DNA from: Hemibagrus wyckioides | Lineage: Eukaryota > Chordata > Actinopteri > Siluriformes > Bagridae | DNA: 64,000 nt | Direction: 5' to 3' | NCBI RefSeq assembly: GCF_019097595.1 | Contig: NC_080720.1 | Coordinates: 22,640,852-22,704,851, forward strand | Shown: one piece after another, positions 31,961 through 42,760 of the stretch | Numbering within the stretch: the first letter of the stretch is position 1 | How the letters are laid out: every line of letters begins with the position of its first letter | The notes under the pieces: model-generated | The model's database searches: none | What the model was told of the DNA's origin: nothing | The model's input: the letters and a program-made list of their open reading frames with translations, nothing else | Made by a program: the position numbers and the translations under genes

Positions 31961-32995
31961 GTGATTCACCTTATTGCAAGGCAATCTCTCTCTATGTTCT
32001 GTGACAGAAAGGCACCCAGTCCTGTTTCAGAGGTGACTGTGTGGACTGTGAAGAGAAGATTGAATTCAAGCTTCCGCAGGACAGGATAGTTGGTGGGCAC
32101 CTTTCTGAGATTCTGCTCTATCTAGTTGTTCAATCACATCTGCAGTCTCACATGCAACTGGCCTTTTCAGATTGCATGTGAGACTGCAAGGCCAGAAAGA
32201 AGGGACAAAAATATTGTTTTTTTATTGAATCAATGCAATGGGCATTTGCCGACATGGGTCTTGACTCAGATTTTAGTGGAAGAGACCTGAAAGACATTTC
32301 TGTGGACACAGAAAACTGAGAAAGTCTAAATTTTTTGGCTACTTGGGTCAGAATCGCTGGTTAGCTAGTTCTTAGAGTCCAGGATGGCTGAGAGTGGCCT
32401 GCCATACACATAAACTAAGATAAAGGATGCATTAATAAATCAATAAAGGTGATTCTGATTAGGTGTGTTTGAGGTGTTGAGGGCACACCCAGCTAGCCAG
32501 GACTTGTCAGCTCCCTGCAGGGATGGTTTATCTGACTCAGTAGGCATGGGCTCATCTGGAAGAGGAAGGTCCATTGGCAGGGCAGCTATCACTGTGCCTT
32601 CTCTTTCTGTGGTGGTCCAGTTTCAAGTAGCAAAAGGGCCAGGTGTAGCATGAGCCTGGTGCAGTCTCTTCTTGCCCTTCCCTGCTGATCACTAGGGTGA
32701 GTAAGGAACACTCAGAGAGCCTCCCCAGAAAGAAATTGAGCGAGTATCCAGGCCCAGTCCTCAAAGGCGAGTTGCTTCAAAGTTTAGTGAGCACTTTGGT
32801 CAGCAGGCACTGGGATTCTTGACAGGAGTTTCCCTGGCAGTGGAGAAGGAGTAGAGCCTCCTGAGGTCCAGCAGATTCACTGCGGTGATGTGCAGGAACT
32901 GGGCCAGCCCTAGATAACTGCCTGCTGTTGGAGGTTGGCCTCAAGTGGGTGTTGCAGCATAGGGACAGGGGTGTGGGGTGGATCCATGTTCATGC
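31961..32995 (-). other. G+C-richer internal segment between LTR-like repeats
   Basis: The base composition is richer than the surroundings and free of simple repeats. No coding domain is recognised in any frame. If the flanking repeats are LTRs, this is a short internal region of a nonautonomous LTR element. Confidence 0.35.
32141..32188. repeat. Perfect 17-bp stem-loop
   Basis: tgcagtctcacatgcaa (32141-32157) is the exact reverse complement of 32172-32188. The loop is 14 bp. It lies between the two LTR-like repeats. Confidence 0.9.
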
Positions 32996-33480
32996 CTGCA
33001 TTCTCTACCAATGTACCTACTCAAGGCTGTGCTGTTGGCAGGCTAAACAGATATGTAGGAGGCAGAGGTATGAAAAGCAAGAGCTCTTGTACTTTAGAAA
33101 TAGTGGGGACTGGGCTGGTAAGGGAGTGAGGAGTGGACGTGAGGTGTGTTGCTGTCACAAGTCTTCCTGGCATGGGGACCAGGGAGTGGCACTGAGCATC
33201 TACAAGGTGGGACCCAAAGAGTTCTGTGTGGCACTTGGAGTCCAGGGAGCATAGTCTTTGCTGCTGTCTTGGGCTTCTGTGGAAAAACAAGTAAAGCAGG
33301 GATCAGCATTACATGGCCAGAAAACTTTGCTCACCTGTCTGTGTCTGCTGCACCCTTTATACTCCCCCAGCTTCTGCAGTAGTGTGTAGAGCTGTCATTG
33401 CAATCATTGGTGGCCAGCTGTTTGTGTTTCTGCTGCCTCACCTTGCAGCCTTGTCTTTGTTCACTCCACAACAAGCGAGG
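32996..33480 (-). repeat. LTR-like repeat, longer copy
   Basis: On the minus strand this segment has AGTATAAAGG (33354-33363), a TATA-like box, and further downstream a block reading ACAAGAGCTCTTGC, perhaps a decayed polyadenylation region. Its lower half is repeated at 31690-31960. The promoter-then-polyA order on one strand is what an LTR would show. No target duplication was found. Confidence 0.4.
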
Positions 33481-34049
33481 TACTGAAGTGGAGCTGTACT
33501 TTCACCACTGTGGCAGCAAGGAGCATGTCTGCATTGCTGCATGTGGGTGGCACAACTAGACAGAGATTGAGTCAAAGATGAGGTGTGTGTGTATAACAGA
33601 GAGAAAAAGGACAAAGAGAGATTACCATGGTAATCAAAAATTAAAAGAGCAGGGTTATGACTGAAGCAATTTGGACAAAGTACCTACAACACAAAAGAAA
33701 TTCAGAAAGTGTGAAATGGTCTAAAGGTGCAGAGAAGTGAAGAATAATCTAAACAATGTGCACAATATTATACAGCTTGTTTCAGAAAAACACTGTGAAC
33801 CTTGCTGAAAATATCATGATGACATTGAATTAGCAGACAATGTATGATATAACAGCAAGTACTCATATATTAATTGTATTTGATAAATTATTTTTGTAGA
33901 ATTAATTATTAATAACTTGTCCATAACAAATATGAATTTAAATACACCAAAATGTATTGTAAAAGTTCCCTTCATATTTGTGTATTGCAATGTTAGATGA
34001 AACAAATTTCATACCACAAGACAACACATGTTGGTGTTAAGCCACGTTC
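33481..34049. other. Anonymous AT-rich sequence
   Basis: No gene or repeat recognised. Confidence 0.5.
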
Positions 34050-34073
34050 ATGACATTACATTCCTTGATTCCT

Positions 34074-34134
<61 letters not shown>

Positions 34135-34167
34135 TTTTTTTCAAGGAATCAAGGAATGTAATGTCAT
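34050..34167. repeat. Perfect 27-bp hairpin around (AT)n and poly-T
   Basis: atgacattacattccttga and the following bases (34050-34076) are exactly mirrored at 34141-34167. The 64-bp loop is an (AT)n run followed by about 23 T. There is no mismatch in the arms. It immediately precedes the LINE. Confidence 0.93.
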
Positions 34168-34294
34168 TCCCAGCAGCGCCATTGAGCTAGAGGGACACAG
34201 TGTTTTCCGGGCAGACAGATCAGCAGTGGACTCTGGACTCAGTGGATTATGTTAATAAATCATGTTGCACAGACTCGACTGTAATTGAAAGTCA

Positions 34295-35444
34295 TTGCTC
34301 TGCTCATCTGGAGTATTTGATGATTACCATATAAACATGTGTACTGACACTGCCACCACTGTCAAGCATGTGAAACACTTTTCTAACCAGAAGCCATGGA
34401 TGAGCTCTGAGGTCCGCCTCTTGCTGAAAGCAAGAGATGCTGCTTTTAAATCCGGCAATGCAGGACTACAACAGAGCCAGGGCCAACCTGAAAAGGGGCA
34501 TTAGGAAAGCCAGACATGCACATAAACTGCGTATCGAGGAGCACTTCCACTGCAACGCCAACCCCAGACGCATGTGGAAAGGCATCCAGACCATTACTGA
34601 CAACAAACCAACAATACAGTCTCTACCTACCAGCAATGCCTTCCTCCCAGACGAGCTCAACCACTTCCTTGCTCGCTTTGACCAGGATGTCACACAAACC
34701 AGGAATGATGATTCCTCTACGGCTGATCCTCCAATATCACGCTCCACAACAGAGGTACACTCAGCACTAAGCAGAGTAGATCCACGTAAGTCAGCTGGCC
34801 CTGATGGCATACCTGGACGTATGCACAGGAGTTGTGCTGACCAACTGGCGCAAGTCTTCATTGACATTTTCAACCTGTCACCGGCCCAGGCCACTGTTCA
34901 AACATGTCTGAAGACTACAACCATCATGCCAGTGCCCAAGCATTCTTCTGCGAAGTGTCTGAACGATTTCTGCCCTGTTGCACTCACTCCCATTGTTATG
35001 AAGTGCTTTGAGAAGCTGGTTCACCTCATAGCATGTCTCCCACCTACACTGGACCCACACCAGTTTGCCTATTGCCGAAATAGATCAACAGAGGATGCTA
35101 TTTCCACTGCTCTTCATCTTGCTCTCTCCCACTTGGACAATAACAATACATACATTCAGATGTTGTTCATTGACTTCAGCTCTGCTTTTAATACAGTTGT
35201 CCCTAGTAAACTGATCACTAAGCTCAGTGACCTGGCTATCGGCACATCCATATGCAGCTGGATTATAGACTTCTTAACAAATAGACCTCAGTCTGTAAGG
35301 TTGGGTAATCACCTATCCTCAACCCTCATCCTGAACACTGGTGTCCCACAAGGCTGTGTGCTGAGCCCACTGCTCTACTCCCTGTTCACCCATGACTGTG
35401 TTCCGCAACATAACTCCAATTGGCCGAATCAGCAACAACGATGA
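34295..35444 (+). pseudogene. LINE reverse transcriptase, catalytic box deleted
   Basis: Frame 1 (34295-34504) holds the linker, with HFSNQKPWMSSEVRLLLKAR. The main frame (34437-35444, 335 residues) then shows RVDPRKSAGPDGIPGRMHRS, LTPIVMKCFEKLVHLI, DPHQFAYCRNRSTEDAI, MLFIDFSSAFNTVVPSKLIT (motif A) and LNTGVPQGCVLSPLLYSLFT (motif B). It stops soon after HDCVPQHNSNWPNQQQR. At that point about 30 bp that should encode the FADD catalytic box are missing: the DNA passes straight from the 'HASNS' position to the 'TNNDE' position. The enzyme is therefore inactive. Confidence 0.85.
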
Positions 35445-35536
35445 ATCGGCCTACAGGGAGGAGATCCACAGACTGTCAGCATGGTGTTCTATGAACAACC
35501 TCACCCTCAACACCATATAAGACCACAGAGCTTATT

Positions 35537-36091
35537 GTGGACTTCCGGAAATCTAACAGCAGCAGACACTCCCCTATTTACACCAATGGGTCTGAAGTAG
35601 ATCGTGTCTCCAGCTTTAAGTTCCTGGGTGTCCACATCTCTGAGGATCTGTCCTGGCATCTGAACACCTCAACTCTGGTTCGGAAGGTGCAACAGCGTCT
35701 TTACTTCCTAAGGAGACTGAAGAAAGTTCACCTATCCCCCAAGATCCTGAACAACTTTTACCGCTGCATCATTGAGAGCATCTTGATGAGCTCCTTCACG
35801 GTGTGGTATAGCAGCTCCAAGGTGTGTGAAAAGAAATCACTGCAAAGGGTTGTTAAAACTGCCCAACGCATCATCGGCACCCAACTACCTGCCATTGAGT
35901 CTCTTCACCACAGTAGATGTCTGTGCAGAGCACACAAAATAGTCAAGGACTCCTCCCACCCAAGTCATAAACTGTTCAACCTCGTTCCATCCAGGAGGAG
36001 ATACAGGTCCATCCTCACCAGAACCAGCAGGTTTAGGGCCAGTTTTTTTCCTTCAACCACAAATCTACTGAACTCTACACTACACCGCTAG
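35537..36091 (+). pseudogene. LINE ORF C-terminal domain
   Basis: This frame of 184 residues continues the reverse transcriptase in a different phase. It begins with MDFRKSNSSRHSPIYTNGSE, then VSSFKFLGVHISEDLSWHLN, LYFLRRLKKVHLSPKILNNF, YRCIIESILMSSFTVWY and RAHKIVKDSSHPSHKLFNLV, and ends RTSRFRASFFPSTTNLLNST before the stop. This is the thumb and C-terminal region of fish LINEs in this group, complete to its natural end. The break before it lies in the stretch with the FADD deletion and a stop near 35518. Confidence 0.87.
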
Positions 36092-36636
36092 GACACTCAT
36101 GTGTTACTACACTTATCACTTTCCAGTTCTGCTCCACCCTGTACATTCTGTTAATATAATATTTTTCACTGTCATGCATTCTGTTGTACATTCTGTTATA
36201 ATATAATATTTTTCTCACTGTGTAATGTAATTAATGTAAATATTGTCCATTTCATAGATTACACCTAGCTTTTTTATCTATCTGTCTGTCTATTTATATA
36301 CATTTATATATACTATATTTATACATACTATATACTATCTGTATATTCACTGTATATTATTTGTTACTGTTGTACATACATTGTACATAATCCACACATT
36401 TTTTAGCAGAATTATACACCTGTCACTTTATCTGCTGTAAATACTACTTGCACATACTTTTCTATGCACACTCTTACATAGCCTTATTTATCGATGTACA
36501 TATTTAGATATTTATCTGCACTTGTTCATTTGCACAATTTCTACTATTTGCACTTCTGGTAGATGCTAAACAGCATTTTGTTGCTATGTACCTGTACTTT
36601 GCAATGACAGTAAAGTTGTATCTACCTATTGTTCTG

Positions 36637-36975
36637 CCTTCCCACCTTGTCACCTGTTTCCCATTTACCTTGATGTTTTGCCCTATATATGTAGCCCTTG
36701 TGTGACTGTCCTTTGCCAGTCATTGTATGTTGGTTGTTCGTTTTGTCCACATTCCAGATGTCTAGTAATTTCGGTCTGTATGACGGACTGCTCTTGTTTT
36801 GTTATGTTTAGTTTTGTTTTACGTTTCGTTTTAGACCTGTGTTGCCCCTGTAAATAAAGCAGTGCTTCTTTTAATCCTGCGCATGGGTCTGACTTTCCTT
36901 GGCGTGTGGGTGCATGTGGTTACCATGGAGCTCTGGGTTTGAGCCCTGTGAGGTGCGGGGGACCTGGATGTTACA
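36637..36975 (+). repeat. Possible solo LTR (gypsy-like)
   Basis: The segment has 'ccacattccagatgtctagt', a run of TTTTGTT/TTTAGTTTTG, 'cctgtgttgcccctgtaaat' with AATAAA-like AAATAAAG at about 36852, then 'cctgcgcatgggtctgactt' and ends 'gatgttacag'. Such text is usual in fish gypsy LTRs. No partner LTR, primer site or target duplication was found. Confidence 0.35.
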
Positions 36976-37718
36976 GGTGCAGTGTAAGGAGTGAGTGCAA
37001 AGAGCTTTGAGACAAGATGGTGTTGGTCCATTTTTGGCTTTGTAGGCAAGAATCAGTGTTTTAAATCTGATGCATGCAGCTACCAGAAGCCAGTGGAGGG
37101 AGTGCAGTAGTGGGGTTGTGTGTGAAAACTTGAAAACAATTCAGACTGCTGCATTTTGGATCATTTGCAGAGGATGAATTACATTCCTGTGATGCATTAC
37201 ATTTCTGTGCAAAAAATGTAGAATACTTCTCATTTTGTTCAGAAAGAAAATGACGTGAGGGTGTCAAATTAGCAATATGCAAGGAAATAGACATTTAATT
37301 GTCCATGGTTACCCCAAGATGTGCTAAAGTGGCCAAATGGGAGATCTGAGAATTGTCCAGGGATATCACAAGATCCTGACCTGGGGATGAATCACTTGGA
37401 ATAATCAGCAATTTAGTTTTGGGATTGAGTTTCAGCTGATGAGCTGTCTTCCATGATATGTCTGTAAGACATTCTGAGATCATGTACACGTGATAAGTCC
37501 CAGATAGGACCAAGCCAAAAGAATACATGTTGTAAAACAAGATTCAAGTTCTTCAGTAAAGTATTCATTTTCACATGATGTCTCATGTGATTGTATAGTA
37601 GTGAGTCCCTAATGCCCCAGCATGCCCTCATGACTGTGTTACCTTCTGCCTCTCACTTGTATTTATGCTGTCATAGCTAGATGTCCCTACAGCCAGAGGT
37701 GGCATTGATTACAATATA
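36976..37718. other. Anonymous sequence
   Basis: No gene recognised. Around 37050-37450 several phrases resemble LINE ORF text on the minus strand (for example 'HQLKLNPKTKLLIIP' and LATLAHLGVTMDN), suggesting a decayed LINE reverse transcriptase fragment. Confidence 0.4.
37295..37540 (-). pseudogene. LINE reverse transcriptase fragment
   Basis: The frame holds HQLKLNPKTKLLIIPSDSSP, QDLVISLDNSQIS and TLAHLGVTMDN. This fits the segment after the catalytic box in fish LINEs: 'LN..KTELL.I' followed by 'LGVTLD'. It is short and stops at both ends. Neighbouring minus-strand frames (37061-37294) continue with a diverged 'NI.RIRPFLS' region. Confidence 0.6.
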
Positions 37719-38078
37719 CAGTGGACAAATAAACTCTACACACTCCTGTTAATATTGTTTTTGTGATGTAAAAAATGAAACCAATATATGGAATTACTTG
37801 AAGAGTGCTGTGCACAGAAGTTCCTCTAACAATTTGATATATCTGGAGCACTTCTACAAGGAGTGGGTAAGCTTGCCAAATCAAGATGTGCTAAATTGGC
37901 TTTTCCCTAAAAAGAGTAAGTGCTTTGTTAAAAGCAAATGGTACATCAACAAAGTTAAGGGGTGTGCAAACTTTTCCATAAAAATGTTTTTTTGTTTGTT
38001 TTTTACTATATCATAATAAAGGTGGAAAATTATCTGACATGATTAATATTGGTTTCAGTTTTTTAAATCATCACAATG
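37719..38078. mobile_element. Tc1-derived MITE
   Basis: The left end 'tacagtggacaaataaactc' with 'cacactcctgttaatattg' and 'tttgtgatgtaaaaaatgaa' faces a right end 'ataataaaggtggaaaatta' and 'ggtttcagttttttaaatca'. The inner parts are inverted: 'gatgtaaaaaatgaaacc' versus 'ggtttcagttttttaaatc'. The centre holds 'ggagcacttctacaaggagt' and 'ggtgtgcaaacttttcca', scraps of a long fish Tc1 element. No transposase frame remains. Confidence 0.65.
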
Positions 38079-38129
38079 GTATGTGTAGGCATTTTATGTC
38101 TTAGCTTACAAAAAGATTTTCAGACTTTT

Positions 38130-38455
38130 GGTTTGCACATTCGCCTCACATCTCCAGCGTCTTCGGTTCCAGTCTCGCTCCCACTCACTGTGTGTGTGTG
38201 CAGTTTGCATGGTCTCCCTGTGCTTGGTGGGTTTCTTCCGGGGGCTCCGGTTTTCTCCCACAGTCCAAAGACATGCTTTTAGGCTGACTGGAGTCTCTAA
38301 ATTTCGCGTAGTGTGTGATTGCGTGAATGAGTGTGTGTGTGTGTGTGCCCTGTGATGGGTTGGCACTCCGTCTAGGGTGTATCCTGCCTTGATGCCCGAT
38401 GATGCCTGAGATAGGCACAGGCTCCCTGTGACCCGAGAATAGACAATGAAATGAA
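38130..38455 (+). repeat. tRNA-related SINE copy
   Basis: Starts with a decayed head 'ttcgcctcacatctccagcg', B-box-like 'ttcggttccagtctcg', then 'gtgcagtttgcatggtctcc', 'tcccacagtccaaagacatg', a GT tract and 'gcctgagataggcacaggct'. It is the closest relative of the copy at 30945 and keeps the central block 'gggggctccggttttctccc' that that copy lacks. Confidence 0.72.
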
Positions 38456-38907
38456 AGCATTTTACTGTGTGGTGAATTGACTATGTTTCTTAATATTTGC
38501 AAGTCAGCACCTTATATTTAACTATACTTATACTTATGCTATATACTTATACTTATTTTCCAAGCTCAACTTTAAACCAGACAGGGTTAGGGTTAACAGC
38601 TGACCTTTCCCCAATAACAAAGGCATGCTATGGTAGCACCCAATGATAGCAGCTTTTGCCTACAAAGATTGTTGTTTACAATGAAAGGGTTGCAACATGT
38701 ACAACATGTGGTTCAAGAATAGAACATGCAAAGCAACGTTATTTGTCAATGCTGTTAGGTATGACATTTGAAGTTGCACAAAGCAAACTCCACTGCAAAG
38801 CCAAATTAGACAGAGAACAGATAAGTTTCTTTAGTGACTACAGTCTTAACCTCGTCCCATAGAAAATCTGCATGATATGAGTACATTAACTATATTAATG
38901 ATTAAGA
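38456..38907. other. Anonymous sequence
   Basis: No gene recognised. Confidence 0.5.
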
Positions 38908-38922
38908 TGATGATGATGATGA

Positions 38923-38979
<57 letters not shown>

Positions 38980-38980
38980 A
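38908..38980. repeat. (GAT)n(ATT)n microsatellite
   Basis: Six GAT units followed by about seventeen ATT units and a few ACT units. Confidence 0.95.
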
Positions 38981-41859
38981 ACTACTACTACTATTAAATA
39001 AAGTAGTAAAGTATATTAAATAACTTTTAACTGGGACTTTTTTGGACTTAATTTTTGACCTCTGGTATCAATACATGCACTATTGCTATTTTTCTGGTTT
39101 GTTTCTCCTTTTTCTCAGACTCTTACTCTATTTCGCAGATCTTCCAAATCCTTCTTTTTCTGCACCAACTGCAGCAATAAATGTGTATTAGGATGAGGGA
39201 AATGCAGGCTATGAATCAAGCCGCATTGAAGAATCTTCTAACCTCTTCCTCCTTCAGCCCACTCACCCAAGCCAAGAAGGCATCCTAAGATGACTCCTAT
39301 GCATACCTAGACCTGATTGAAGGCATGTTGCTGGCCCATGGTTGAGTAGGGCTTCTGCATTCAAGTGATGTTGATTGAGGAAGCCCAGCTGGTGGCCCAT
39401 AGTCTGCCACCGAAGAGCCAGCTGGACTACCCAGCAATGAAGAGAGCAGTTCTGGACTGGCACACCTGCAGCTGGCATTAGGGATTGCCAAGCAGGCACC
39501 AATAGACAGGCCAGCTGAGGGAATGGTGATAAGATGTGGGTACAGCAGACATGCACTTTCATGTCCTTGTCTTTCCATCTACCATTTTAAACTGTCTCTC
39601 TTCTGATTGACATGTTCTGTAAATGATAATGGCCAAATAGGAAGAATATAGGTGTTATATATTTCCCTTATTTTAAATCCACTTATCTTGGGAACAGCTT
39701 GGGGCTTGTTAAACTACCTGTGGACTAATTTGGTCCTGCAAACTACTGCTTTGCTGTGTGTTTTGTGTGGCTTGGGCAGTACACATACCTTCCAGTTACA
39801 TCATGTGAATGGGCAGTGGGCTCTCCATTTTAAGTAGACATATTCACCGTAGTCTACTTAAACCCATCAGTTTTATTTTACCACATATTTCCATGTTATG
39901 GAACTGATGGACAAAAAACAAAAGGATGTATTCTCAATTACTGGGTCATTAAAATACTTTAAAGTACTATTTGCTTGTATCTACAGCACAGCACAGTAGA
40001 CCTATTTCTTATGGAATCACCATTTAGTGGCTTATATCACTAAATATAAGTGATAGGCACTTAGTGATAAGTTCCTTGCTAAATTTTTTAAAGTATGTTG
40101 CTCTTTTTATAGAAGTTTTCCAGATTTGTCTAGTGTTGCCCATCTATTGATTGCCTAACTTTTTTTGTTTGATTTTAATTCATGGATTGCTTATCTGATC
40201 TTTAATAATATATCATCCTGCACTTGCATCTGCCTCTGCAACCTACTGAGCAGAAGACTTCATCACCCTTGGATGCAGTATGCCTGCTGTCACCCATCAC
40301 TCAGAAACACTGAGTCCCATACTGCTCTGATTCTTCCAGAGTGGTGATTGAACATTCAGATGTGTCCTCTATTGTTTTAAGCATTGTTGGACAGTGGAGC
40401 CTCACGGAACAGTGAGGCAACAGTGTTTAGCAACAGTGAGCTTGTCGAACAACTCCACGTCAAAATTCAGACACTTCTCAGGCTACTACTAGTACAAACA
40501 CTTGAGGGGCCCCATAAGTGAATCAGTTATTACTTACTGCACTTCACAAATTATACCGAATGTCAGGGCCTTGCATTAAGAGAAAATCTCATTCTGGTCA
40601 CAGCCAAGATTTCTGTTGTTAGATCTCATAACTATGTTAGATAATTAGAAGAACAGGAGTAATGATGGACCAAGTCAAGGTGAACAAAAGAAATAGAATG
40701 TCTATCCCTAACAAATAAAAAAAACAAATAAAAAACTACAGTGACTACTTGTATTTGCAAAATTGTACTAGATGTTCATTCATGATATTAGCTTGATAGG
40801 CACTCCCCTTAAATAAGGCTTATAAGAACTCACATGGAACATGACAGTTCATTCTTATCTAAAAGAATCATTCAAAACAGCCCCTATTCTGGAACATCCA
40901 GCGCCACTCTGACCATCCATTGTGGGCTTGAATGGCTGGAGTAGGTGTTGTCTTGTCTCAAAGAGTGGATGATATAAGCAATAATCCTGTGGCATTCTTC
41001 TCCAGGACATTCAGCTAAATGAAGCAATGACATTGGGAATACAAAGCCGTTAGCAGTGAAACTGGTGCTACAAGAGTGGCTTCACAGGAGCTGTTCACCT
41101 CTTTATTATCTAAATTGCACACAAGTCTTGACTACTTAAACACTGTTAAGTGACTGAACCACTGCTCTTGCCACAAATGTGTCCATCAGGTGAGAGATAA
41201 TGGTATGGCACTTATTCTGCCCGAGTCATGTTTTGTCAGGGCCATTTCTAGGGAAACTGGTCAGAAAAATCCTTGGCAACTGGACATCTCAGGGTTCACA
41301 GGACCTAACAGCTGATGCAAACTAAATATTGGTGGAATAATATGCTTATATCCATAAGATAATTTCCTTCATTTCCCCAAAGTTAATGTCCAGAAAGGTC
41401 ATAGTCAGCACTGGATTTTATCACAGACATCGCAAAATACCATCCTGGTCATCATAGACGGGACATCATAAACAGGTCATCAGAGACAGATTTTTAAAGT
41501 CAATTTCCATATCTGCACATCCATCAGCTTTCAAAACATACCTCCTATTTACACATTTATATTTTTTTACATAGTTTGGAATCCCTGAGGCCATTTATCA
41601 GATAAAGCAGCTTGGTTCAGGTCCAATGTGTACAAACAATTCATAGAGAAAGTACAAGTCAAAATAAGATCTTGGAATCACCCACAGATGGATAAGTCGT
41701 GAGTGTTATTCAGGAAATAGATTGCTGAGAACCCAGAGGATTGGTCGTGGTTCTTACCCTGGGAAATATATGCTCAGAATTCCAGGGCACCTTAGATAAT
41801 CAGCCTTCACTGTTCTCTGTAATACAGACATACTACAAACCACAACTTAGAAATGATTA
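38981..41859. other. Anonymous sequence
   Basis: No gene or repeat family recognised. 39230-39570 is richer in G+C and gives open frames on the minus strand, but the two overlapping frames contradict each other and neither shows a domain. Confidence 0.5.
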
Positions 41860-42275
41860 TACGTAACATATTGTTGCACTAACATGTCTGTTAACATACT
41901 GTGATGGCACATTCATCAGTATTTTTTTTAGTACTTACTTGCTGGTACTGGACAATTATCAGTTCTATTTGCACCTACTTGCATACTAGCTTTTAAAATA
42001 CTAGGATTGCACAACTGATACTCTTATTTGCACCATACTGTACACGCACACTGTATATTTTGAACAACGTCCATTAACTACCTCAGTATTCTAATATGTA
42101 AATAGATACGCACATATTCATATACAGTATATACTATTACTATTCTGTATTCTTTTTTGTTATTGTTGCTTAAATTATATTGTTGTAGTTTGCCTGAGCC
42201 TCACCTAAGCATTTCATTGTACAAACTGTCAGTGACATCTGTACATATGACAAATAAACTTGAAACTTGGAATGC
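41860..42275 (+). mobile_element. LINE 3' untranslated region
   Basis: A chain of 'cttatttgcaccatactgta'-type phrases leads to 'cctaagcatttcattgtaca' and 'tgacaaataaacttgaaact'. This is the 3' end of a Jockey/CR1/L2-group LINE like the one at 34168-36630. No coding portion is present upstream that I can read. Confidence 0.65.
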
Positions 42276-42569
42276 TAACCCCACTGACTCCCCCACAATT
42301 TATAAGTGGTTTCAAATGCTGTTCCACATAAAAGCATCCAAAATAAAACATAAAAGCACACAAAAGCACACTGCATCCAGAATATCCCCATTATGTTGGT
42401 TGGTTGATGACATAATAGGCTCAAACTTGGGCAGGAAATAGACACAGGGTAGGGCAATATGGCATGGTATTTTCTGCATGGTATATATTATTTACCAAAA
42501 CTTTTTTTTTACAAAAAAAAGTTTTTTGCAATTAAATGTACGATTCATAAGATATAATGTTTTGACATG
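42276..42569. other. Anonymous sequence
   Basis: Nothing recognised; includes a small ttttttttacaaaaaaaag inverted tract near 42502. Confidence 0.45.
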
Positions 42570-42710
42570 ATTCCCAAGGCTGGCCCTGGAGTACTGTCTA
42601 TTCTGCACATTTAATTGTTTTGCCCTCTCTAACACTCTCACTTCAATTTATTAAGAGAGGTTAAGAGCAGAAAAACATTTAAATGTGCAGCACTGGTGGT
42701 GAGCCTGACC
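42570..42710. mobile_element. Palindromic hAT-like MITE
   Basis: Arms 42603-42633 and 42660-42690 are near-complementary: ctgcacatttaattgtttt faces aaaacatttaaatgtgcag. The outer 'ctggccctggagtactgtc' side matches the general plan of fish palindromic hAT MITEs. Confidence 0.6.
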
Positions 42711-42745
42711 AAAAGGAATATGCATACCGCGGTAATTAGAACCAG

Positions 42746-42760
42746 CCAGCAGAGGGCAGC
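42746..42760 (+). promoter_or_regulatory. CTCF-like motif
   Basis: CCAGCAGAGGGCAGC is a full match to the CTCF core pattern. Its orientation is the same as the weaker match at 24867. Confidence 0.45.

Larger units (their letters stand above)
34168..36630 (+). mobile_element. Jockey/CR1/L2-group LINE, 5' truncated
   Basis: The copy begins within the linker between endonuclease and reverse transcriptase and runs through RT, a C-terminal domain and a 3' untranslated region to 'acagtaaagttgtatctacc', a short tail typical of this LINE group. The 3' region carries 'cacttctggtagatgctaaa' and 'cattttgttgctatgtacc'. It is in the plus orientation. The endonuclease is missing, as usual for incomplete target-primed reverse transcription. 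Exact clade (Rex1, L2 or CR1) is not settled. Confidence 0.85.

Noticed and set aside
34466..34894. 142-residue minus-strand ORF
   Set aside because: Antisense shadow of the LINE reverse transcriptase.
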